64,000 nt of DNA from assembly GCA_020852965.1 (NCBI GenBank), contig JADYZV010000103.1, positions 1 through 64,000 of the forward strand, in the 5' to 3' direction. How positions within the stretch are numbered: position 1 is the stretch's first letter; every line of letters starts with the position of its first letter. Positions 57,325-64,000 of the stretch are shown piece after piece. Below the pieces are notes generated by a model. The model searched no databases, was not told the DNA's origin, and saw only the letters and a program-made list of their open reading frames with translations. Both the position numbers and the translations under genes were made by a program. This DNA is from Pirellulaceae bacterium. GTDB taxonomy: Bacteria > Planctomycetota > Planctomycetia > Pirellulales > Pirellulaceae.

Positions 57325-58737
57325 ATGTCGCACAAAACAGAAAATGAAACAGCTATGGCTAACAGCTTACGCTCAAGACTGATGAGCTTTCTCGCTGTCT
57401 GGGGTAAACGGTTGTTGATCGTCCCTCCGGTTGCGTTGGCGATCGGCGCGCTCATTTATCTGACGCAAACTCGTCAGCCGCCAAAGGTCAAATCGGAATC
57501 GGAATCCGCACGTGCCCTCAGTGTCATCGCCGCTCCGGTTTTTGAGATTGAACCGCGAGTCGTCGGCTTTGGCACCGCTGCGTACGCAAAGAAGTGGCGG
57601 GCAGTTGCCCAGGTCGCGGGACGCATTCTGGAGGTGCATCCAGAGCTTCGACCGGGGGCAATTATCAGTGCTGGAGACGTATTGCTGAGAATAGACGACG
57701 CGGATTATCGCTCTGCGGCTGCGGAACTCACAGCATCCATTGAGCAAAAGGAAGCGGAGATCACCCAGCTCGAACAAACTCGATCCAACTACGACAAGAC
57801 GCTGACGTTAGAACGATCGGCCCTGTCGTTGTTCGAACGCGAACTCAACCGATATGAGTCGTTGTTGGCGAGCCAAGCCGAATCGCAGGCCGCAATCGAC
57901 GGCGCGCGACGCTCGCTAATTGCACAACAAAAAGTCGTTCAGGATCTGGAAAACAGCAAGTCCTTGATCGAGCCGCAGATTCATGTGTTAAAGGCGGCTG
58001 TTCGGCAAACGGCGGCTCAACTGGAGAAGGCAGAACGCGACGTCGAGCGCACCCTCATACGAGCTCCCTTCACGATGCGTGTTGGCGACGTCGATTTGGA
58101 ACTTGATCAATTCGTTGCGACCAACGAAACACTTTTTGAAGGCTTCAGTGATTCCGAAATTGAAATCGAAGTTCAAGTTTCCACGACGGACATGCCCCGC
58201 TTGTTGGCGATGCCACCGGCGGATCATCGGCCGCCAGAAGAGTTGACGATGGATATCATGCGAAATGCGTTTCGAGTCTCACCGACGGTTGAAATTTCGG
58301 GTGGCGATTCCACTGTGGTCTATGAAGGCCGGTTTTTGCGAGTCCGTGAAGTGGTCGACTCGCAGACTCGGCAAGTGGGCGTCGTAATCGGCGTCACCAA
58401 TGAGCCGAAGCTAACCGATGGTCGACCTCGCCCTCCGGTGTTGGATGGTTCTTTTTGCAAAGTCACCATGCGCGGTGAATCTATCGGCCAGCGTGTCGTT
58501 GTGCCTCGTGTGTCACTGCACGGGGAAACCGTGTACGTGCTGGACAAGGACAGTCGGTTGGCGAAAAGTGAAGTGGAGGTTGAGTTTTTCCAGGAAGACG
58601 TCGCCGTCCTTGCCAGTGGCCTGACTCCGGCTGAGCAAGTCATCATCGCTGATCCGTCGCCCGCCGTACAAGGGAGTTTGATTAAGCCAGTCGAAGATAA
58701 TGCAATTCTGGATCGGCTCAAAAACGCAGTGCAGTAG
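57325..58737 (+). CDS. RND efflux adaptor (MFP/HlyD family), system 2
   Basis: 470 residues; the ATG at 57325 and an in-frame ATG at 57355 are both possible. An N-terminal transmembrane anchor (LLIVPPVALAIGALIYL) is followed by the lipoyl-like AQVAGRILEVHPELRPGAIISAGDVLLRIDD, a coiled-coil hairpin (KEAEITQLEQTRSNYDK etc.), APFTMRVGDVDLELDQFV, and C-terminal barrel and membrane-proximal domains. Unlike the system 1 adaptor there is no lipobox. Separated from its permease by about 270 bases holding a palindromic repeat element. Confidence 0.9.
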   Translation: MSHKTENETAMANSLRSRLMSFLAVWGKRLLIVPPVALAIGALIYLTQTRQPPKVKSESESARALSVIAAPVFEIEPRVVGFGTAAYAKKWRAVAQVAGRILEVHPELRPGAIISAGDVLLRIDDADYRSAAAELTASIEQKEAEITQLEQTRSNYDKTLTLERSALSLFERELNRYESLLASQAESQAAIDGARRSLIAQQKVVQDLENSKSLIEPQIHVLKAAVRQTAAQLEKAERDVERTLIRAPFTMRVGDVDLELDQFVATNETLFEGFSDSEIEIEVQVSTTDMPRLLAMPPADHRPPEELTMDIMRNAFRVSPTVEISGGDSTVVYEGRFLRVREVVDSQTRQVGVVIGVTNEPKLTDGRPRPPVLDGSFCKVTMRGESIGQRVVVPRVSLHGETVYVLDKDSRLAKSEVEVEFFQEDVAVLASGLTPAEQVIIADPSPAVQGSLIKPVEDNAILDRLKNAVQ

Positions 58738-58798
58738 TAGCGGGCCGGGCATAGTACAGGCTGTCAGCTTGTAAGGTCGGTGAAAATATAATTTTCAA

Positions 58799-58991
58799 AG
58801 TAGTGGACGAGGCAAAACGAGTGGGATGGTGAAACGTTAGTTCTTTGTGGCGCTAGCCTCGGGCCCTACAGGGGGCGACGATGGTGTTCGAGACACCCGC
58901 GGCTAGCGCCGTCGGCTCAGTTTTCACCAGCCCAGGCAACGAGTCGTTGCATACGAAATATTGCAGGGACCCATGGCTTCGTCCATTACAG
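58799..58991. repeat. Nested palindromic element between RND adaptor and permease genes
   Basis: Outer arms GTAGTGGACGAGG (from about 58800) and the imperfect complement in CTTCGTCCATTAC (to about 58990) enclose TGGTGAAA (58827-58834) / TTTCACCA (58922-58929) and an inner pair of 15 bases, 58849-58863 and 58896-58910, complementary at 14 of 15 positions (GGCGCTAGCCTCGGG against CCCGCGGCTAGCGCC). The outer arms belong to the GTAGTGGACGAGG family. It lies within the gap between two genes of one efflux system. Confidence 0.75.
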
Positions 58992-59010
58992 AATTGTCGC
59001 GAGTGATTTA

Positions 59011-62000
59011 ATGCTGGAAAAATTTGTTCAACATCGCACGCTGGCCAATCTGCTGATGCTGTCGTTCATTGGCGTGGGCCTGTATGCGCTGCCGAACCTG
59101 AAAAAAGAATCGTTCCCTGATTTTGACGCCTCCGAAGTCATGATCGCGATGGTCTATCGCGGAGCGTCAGCGGAAGATGTTGAGCAAGGAATTTGCTTTC
59201 GCATCGAAGACGCGATCGACAGCGTTCAAAATATCAAGAAAGTCACCTCGGTCGCCCAGGAAGGTAGCGCGGCGATTACGATCGAAATCGAAGACGGCGC
59301 AGACGTCGCCGAAGCACTGAGTGACATCGAAGTCGAAGTCGACGCCATCACCGATTTCCCAATTGGTGCCGAAGACCCCATCATTACGCAACTCAACCGA
59401 AGCGTGGCGGTCATGACACTCGCCGTCAGCGGTCCGATGCCGATTGCAGACCTGAAAGACTATTGCGAGGACCTCAAGCGCCGGCTTCGTCAGTTGCCGG
59501 TCAGCCCGCTTGTCGAAGTCGAAGGCTTTTCCAACAGGCAACTTCGCATCGAACTTGACAGCGACGCACTTCGGCGGCTCGGCCTGTCTGCTGCTGACAT
59601 CGCCACGACGGTCGGAGTCCAGAACCTTGACCTGCCCGTTGGCACTATTGAAACTAGCAATGAAGATATCCTGCTTCGGTTCGTCGAAGAGCGTCAGCAC
59701 CCGCAGGAGATCGAAGAGATTGTTGTTGCTGGCGTGCCGGGCAAATCCGAAATTCGATTGCGTGATATCGGACGAGTCGTCGACACCTTCGCCGATGCGG
59801 AAGAGAAAGCCTGGTTGGACGGTGAGCGAGCCGGCATTCTGCAAATTAAAAAGACCAAATCGCAGGACACGATCCAAGTCGCCGAGCCGCTTTACGACTT
59901 TCTTGAAAGCGAACGAAGTCGCAATCCGCATTTACGGTTGGTCGTGACCTCGGACACTTCCGAACTGATCACCCAACGCCTAAGTCTGCTGCTTACCAAC
60001 GCCTGGCAGGGTATGATATTGGTCTTCTTGACTCTGTGGCTGTTCTTCAATTTGCGGCTGAGCTTTTGGGTCGTGATGAGTCTTCCCGTTTCGTTCATGG
60101 CCGCCTTCTTTCTGATGCCCCTGTTCGGCGTGACGGTCAACATGATGTCGTCGGTCGCCTTGCTAATGGCAATTGGCGTGCTGATGGACGACGGGATCGT
60201 GATCGGTGAGAACGTTGCTCGCCATGTAGCGCTGGGGAAAGACTCGATGCGAGCTGCGGTTGACGGAGTCAAGGAAGTAGCTGGCGGGGTGGTGTCCTCG
60301 TTTCTGACGACCGTATGTGTGCTCGGTCCGCTGTTGTTTCTAGAGGGCGAACTCGGCAAGGTGTTGCGGGTGATCCCGATCGTCCTTATTGTGACACTCG
60401 GAATCAGCTTGGTCGAAGCCTTTCTGATCTTGCCAGCGCACCTTGGCCATTCACTGAGCCACCATGATCCACAACAAATCAATTACCTACGCCGCGGCGT
60501 CAATCGTTCGGTCGACTGGGTTCGCGAAAGTTTCTTTGGCTCAGTAGTCGATTGGGCCATTCGGTGGCGCTATCTGACAATCGGCATGGCCCTGGGAACG
60601 TTCGTGTTGGCGATCTCGATGTTCACCGGCGGATTCGTATCCTTCGTTGGGTTTCCTGAAATCGAAGGTGACGAGATCGACGCGAAAATTCTGCTACCAC
60701 AAGGAACGCCTTTGAGCGATACCGAGTTGATTGTGCGCAGAATCAACGAGGCGGTCGAGCGTACAAACGCACGATTCCCTAACCAGCCGCCACTTGCCAG
60801 CACAAACGACGCGACGTCGATGTCGCCGCCTTTGGTTCTGTCCACCGTTTCGACTTTCAGTCAAAACACAGACGCATCTGAATTTGGTCCGCACGTGGCC
60901 ACGGTCACAACCCGCATCCTGCCGCCGGAATCTCGCGCGACGAGCTTGCCCGAATTTATTGCCGCATTGCGCGAAGAGGTCGGTGTAATCCCAAACGCGA
61001 TCTCGGTTTCGATTGCCGAGTCGGTTCGCGGCCCGGCGGGTCGACCGATCGAAGTTCGCTTTCTTGCCGATGAACTCGAGCACGCCAAGGCAGCTTCGGA
61101 ATTGGCTCGACAATGGTTCTCGCGTTTTGAGGGCGTATACGATTTAACCGATGATATGCGTCGAGGGAAACAGGAAATACGCTTGCGACTCAAACCCGAT
61201 ACCGTTGCACTGGGTTTGAATGTACGCTCGATGGCGAACCAGCTGAGCGCGGCTTATCAGGGCACGAAAGTCACCGATATGCAGATTGGCAACGACCAGT
61301 TTGAGATCAACGTCCAATATGAAAAGGAGCATCGCAATAGTTTGCAGGACTTCGCCGATTTTCAGTTCATGCTCGCCGGTGGCAAACAGGTTCCGCTGGG
61401 GGCGGTCGCCGACGTGACCTATCAATACGGTTGGTCACGGATTGCCCGCACCGACGGATGGAGAACCGTGACGCTGATCGGCAACACGGACAGTGAGATT
61501 GCCAATGCATCCCAATTGATGAGTGTTTTTACCCGCGAGCTTCTTCCGGAACTACAAGAGCAATTGCCTGACGTTCAAGTCTCATTTGGCGGCCAGCAGG
61601 AATCGTCGGACGAAACGGGATCGTCGATGGTCTATTTAGTCCTGCTGGGGCTGTTTGGTATCTATGCGATTTTGAGTTACCAGTTTGAAAGCTGGTTGGA
61701 ACCGCTAATCGTGATGTTTGCGATTCCCATGGCGTTGATCGGCGTTGTGTTCGGTCATCTACTGATGGGGATGTCGCTCAGCATGCCCAGCCTGATTGGC
61801 TTTGTTTCACTGGCGGGGATCGTCGTGAATGACTCCATCCTGCTGGTACTGTTCCTCAAGCAGGCTCGTCGGGAAGGTACACCGACGATCGAAGCTGCCA
61901 GTCAGGCGGGGCGACTTCGGTTCCGTGCGATTGTGCTGACCAGCGCTACCACGATGGCAGGGTTGTTACCACTGGCGCTGGAACAGAGCACTCAAGCTCA

Positions 62001-62190
62001 AGTGCTTCTTCCAGTCGCGGTCTCGATCGTCTTTGGGATGCTAAGCTCAACCGTCTTAATCCTGGTCGTCATCCCCTGCATTTACGTGGCATTGCACGAC
62101 ATTCTGCCACAATCGCATCTAGTTGGTCACTCTAGCGGACAACCAACGGTGCAAAGTTTCCGGCGATCGACGTCGGAAGGTCCCATTTAG
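59011..62190 (+). CDS. RND-family efflux permease, system 2
   Basis: 1059 residues, usual length for AcrB/HAE1-type permeases. The proton-relay region has the standard double Asp (GVLMDDGIVIGENVARH), unlike system 1. The N-terminus (FVQHRTLANLLMLSFIGVGLYALP) is the first TM, and the C-terminal block contains SLAGIVVNDSILLVLF and GLLPLALEQSTQAQ. It pairs with the MFP upstream and probably the MarR regulator. No outer-membrane factor follows. Confidence 0.93.
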   Translation: MLEKFVQHRTLANLLMLSFIGVGLYALPNLKKESFPDFDASEVMIAMVYRGASAEDVEQGICFRIEDAIDSVQNIKKVTSVAQEGSAAITIEIEDGADVAEALSDIEVEVDAITDFPIGAEDPIITQLNRSVAVMTLAVSGPMPIADLKDYCEDLKRRLRQLPVSPLVEVEGFSNRQLRIELDSDALRRLGLSAADIATTVGVQNLDLPVGTIETSNEDILLRFVEERQHPQEIEEIVVAGVPGKSEIRLRDIGRVVDTFADAEEKAWLDGERAGILQIKKTKSQDTIQVAEPLYDFLESERSRNPHLRLVVTSDTSELITQRLSLLLTNAWQGMILVFLTLWLFFNLRLSFWVVMSLPVSFMAAFFLMPLFGVTVNMMSSVALLMAIGVLMDDGIVIGENVARHVALGKDSMRAAVDGVKEVAGGVVSSFLTTVCVLGPLLFLEGELGKVLRVIPIVLIVTLGISLVEAFLILPAHLGHSLSHHDPQQINYLRRGVNRSVDWVRESFFGSVVDWAIRWRYLTIGMALGTFVLAISMFTGGFVSFVGFPEIEGDEIDAKILLPQGTPLSDTELIVRRINEAVERTNARFPNQPPLASTNDATSMSPPLVLSTVSTFSQNTDASEFGPHVATVTTRILPPESRATSLPEFIAALREEVGVIPNAISVSIAESVRGPAGRPIEVRFLADELEHAKAASELARQWFSRFEGVYDLTDDMRRGKQEIRLRLKPDTVALGLNVRSMANQLSAAYQGTKVTDMQIGNDQFEINVQYEKEHRNSLQDFADFQFMLAGGKQVPLGAVADVTYQYGWSRIARTDGWRTVTLIGNTDSEIANASQLMSVFTRELLPELQEQLPDVQVSFGGQQESSDETGSSMVYLVLLGLFGIYAILSYQFESWLEPLIVMFAIPMALIGVVFGHLLMGMSLSMPSLIGFVSLAGIVVNDSILLVLFLKQARREGTPTIEAASQAGRLRFRAIVLTSATTMAGLLPLALEQSTQAQVLLPVAVSIVFGMLSSTVLILVVIPCIYVALHDILPQSHLVGHSSGQPTVQSFRRSTSEGPI

Positions 62191-62251
62191 ATTGCAGGCA
62201 AGAGCCGCAAACCCCAATATCTCAACAACCCTTTGTCAACCTGGAGAAGCC

Positions 62252-63262
62252 ATGAACCTCAATCGTATTAGCGTTCTGTCGACCGCAAATCTGCTTGCCT
62301 TCTTCGCAGCAGTTCATTCGATGGCTTACGCGCAGTCGCCAGATGTGACGACCGACCAGAAACCCTCATTTACCCAAGGCGAAGCACAAACGGATATTGC
62401 CAAACTCTACCAGTGGATGGGCAGTAACCCGCGCATAGCCAATGTCGGAACGATCAAGTCGACTGATGGCAAAGAGTGGACGGTGCCTGCGAAGACACAT
62501 TTCCAATCCGCGACCAGAGCGGCGGATCTGTACAACGAAGCCAACGGAGTCACACCTGACGGTATCGAAAACGTTGACCTGAAAACGATTCCGGTCATCG
62601 ACGCCGGCGGAAACGAGCTATTTACCGCCTACGTTTTTGGGGATAACTATTTCGAGTTCTACGTGAACGGAAAACTGTTGGCAGTCGATCCGGTTCCGAT
62701 GACGCCGTTTAACAGTAACGTTATTCGCTTCAAGTCGAAGCGGCCATTCACTATTGGAATCATGGGCGTCGATTGGGAAGAACGACTCGGTCTGGGGTTT
62801 GAGCAGTTCCGCGGCGCACCGTTTCATCAAGGAGACGCGGGACTGGTCGCAGTTATTAAAGACGCGGATGGCGAAACGATAGCGATCACCGATGCGAGTT
62901 GGAAGGCCCAAACGTATTACACGGCACCACTGAAGACGAAGTAATGTCTGGTTCTCAAAGGAGCGATCCGTGACAGCTCGAAATGCAGCACTGAGGACAC
63001 CGCAGACGGAACAGCCTACTTCGCGGCTCACTGGCCGCTTCCCGAACACTGGGCCGCTTCGGACTTCGATGATCGCGGTTGGCCAAACGCAGTTACCTTT
63101 ACGAACGATTTTGTTGGCGTAGAGAATAAGCCGGCCTACACCAACTTCACAGACTTGTTCGACAACCCTCGGGCGGACGCACAGTTCATTTGGTCATCAA
63201 GTCTAGTGCATGACAATCTGGTGCTGATGCGAACAACCATTGGCAAGCAACAAGACCGATAA
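62252..63262 (+). pseudogene. Exported protein gene with an in-frame TAA stop codon
   Basis: The start ATG at 62252 has GGAG 7 bases ahead and a signal peptide (NLLAFFAAVHSMAYA). The first 230 residues end at TAA (62942-62944) after APLKTK. Immediately afterwards the same frame continues for over 100 codons without a stop (AIRDSSKCS, HWPLPEHWAASDFDDRGWPNAV, NKPAYTNFTDLFDN, QFIWSSSLVHDNLVLMRTT), ending at TAA (63260-63262). The downstream part has coding-like composition and the FDDRGWPNAV pattern of galactose-binding-like domains. A single nonsense change, or a read-through, therefore splits one protein. Function unknown; the 230-residue product would be truncated. Confidence 0.75.
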
Positions 63263-63265
63263 CAA

Positions 63266-63918
63266 ATGAACCAGTTCTCATCGTATCCCGCTGATATGGC
63301 AACGGCGCTTATCAAGCAGTGGCGTCAGCGCGACCTACCGGCCGAATCGTTGCCAGACAGTACGTCACTGACCACGCTGTTCGATGTCAGCTATCAGGCA
63401 ACTTTGCTTCGTGAGGAAGATAATCCGGTCCGATGTCGAATTATCTATGCGAGCCCCGATCAGCTGCAGACACTACGATCCGTCCAGTCGCGTCCACATG
63501 TGCTCCCGTTTTCGCAACCGGCCGAGTTGACGGCGCACAACCTTCGCAAGTTGTCTGCTGCAGCGGATTTTTATCGGGCGATTCTAGCAGTTGATTCCGA
63601 TGCGTACGGCAGGGTCGTGATCTGGGGCATCGTCGTGACGGGAACGGATTGGGTCAATCGTGTCGAAGGCTCGAACTTCGACGGTGTGCCACTGCCGCCG
63701 AATCTCGTTGTTCAAGCGTTGGGTCCGGGGCATCTGACCTCGAATCGGAACAGTCTGTCGTCGAACCAGCCGATTCGGCGGGCACCCAGCATCGTTCGGC
63801 CTACCGACTCGTCAATGGATCCAACCAGGCGATCGCAGTCGTCGTGTCACAAGATGGCGACGTGCGGTTCGTCGCTCACCACAACGACAAGCTGACGTAC
63901 TGGCCTTACCTGCCGTAG
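63266..63918 (+). pseudogene. Frameshifted gene resembling DACNV sensor proteins
   Basis: From the ATG at 63266 the frame encodes YPADMATALIKQWRQRDLPAE, LFDVSYQATLLREEDNPVRCRI, YRAILAVDSDAYGRVVIWG and NLVVQALGPGHL, a layout that resembles the DACNV (DisA-like nucleotide-sensor) family. After about 63740 the frame turns non-coding-like (basic, Ser-rich), while another frame resumes with QAIAVVVSQDGDVRFVAHHNDKLTYWPY and ends at 63918. So one frameshift, possibly with a small deletion, separates the two halves. It begins 4 bases after the previous gene. Family call tentative. Confidence 0.55.
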
Positions 63919-63963
63919 ATAGTCTGAACTAGAAAACATTTGAATCGTTAAGGAGCTAGGTTA

Positions 63964-64000
63964 ATGAGAGATTTCAAACTGTCGCTGTTCTCAGTACTGG
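63964..64000 (+). CDS. Start of a further gene, cut by the window end
   Basis: ATG at 63964 with AAGGAG and a 9-base spacing; the visible residues MRDFKLSLFSVL look like the beginning of a signal peptide. Nothing more can be said. Confidence 0.5.
   Translation, partial: MRDFKLSLFSVL

Overview
The window looks like chromosomal DNA of a planctomycete, most likely of the Rhodopirellula/Pirellulaceae type. This is inferred from gene families that are typical of the phylum: a DUF1549/DUF1553 cytochrome-like protein, a DUF1592-type gene paired with DUF1552, a prepilin-like DUF1559 protein, a sulfatase, a PEP-CTERM protein and a long sucrose-phosphate synthase. No phage, plasmid or CRISPR locus was seen. 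One tRNA-Asp is present.

Layout. 1-2.1 kb: LolC/E-like permease (5' cut) with its LolD-like ATPase. 2.3-17.4 kb: metabolic and envelope genes (DUF1549/1553 protein, terpene-cyclase-fold protein, endonuclease/exonuclease/phosphatase-fold protein, lactonase, esterase, leucyl aminopeptidase, GlcE-like oxidase, sucrose-phosphate synthase) separated by dispersed palindromic repeats. 17.9-25.4 kb: an acyl carrier protein followed by a fused MBOAT-SGNH protein, then on the other strand an LRR lipoprotein, a DUF1559 protein and a fatty-acyl-AMP ligase. The ligase, carrier, MBOAT and SGNH parts match the logic of the Dlt (teichoic acid D-alanylation) pathway, with an acyl-AMP ligase replacing DltA. 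25.8-29.1 kb: a broken DUF1592-type gene and its intact DUF1552 partner. 29.3-32.6 kb: tRNA-Asp, two very small genes, an acetyltransferase-like gene and a PEP-CTERM protein.

32.9-45 kb is the most striking region. A well-formed GEMM-I (cyclic-di-GMP class I) riboswitch precedes a same-strand run of eleven genes: receiver protein, small coiled-coil protein, CheW-like protein, MCP-like protein, hybrid CheA, receiver-PATAN (DUF4388) protein, FHA-coiled-coil protein, small coiled-coil protein, FGE/SUMF1-fold protein, zinc-ribbon P-loop GTPase and a GTPase-associated (GAP1-N2-like) protein. No CheR, CheB or flagellar genes accompany it. I read it as a c-di-GMP-gated, chemosensory-type signalling array feeding a GTPase output module; the function is unknown.

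45.3-50.7 kb: AspT/YidE-type transporter, zinc-dependent phospholipase C-like protein, sulfatase and a beta-propeller protein. 50.8-62.2 kb: two consecutive RND efflux systems (adaptor plus permease each), the first beside a TetR regulator and the second preceded by a MarR regulator, with no outer-membrane channel gene. 62.3-64 kb: a gene interrupted by an in-frame TAA, a frameshifted gene that resembles DACNV sensor proteins, and the start of a further gene.

Several repeat families run through the window: a GTGG-headed REP-like palindrome (inside one gene, in one intergenic region and at the 3' end of another gene), a palindrome with GTAGTGGACGAGG arms at several loci, and a nested palindromic element of about 190 bp between two RND genes.
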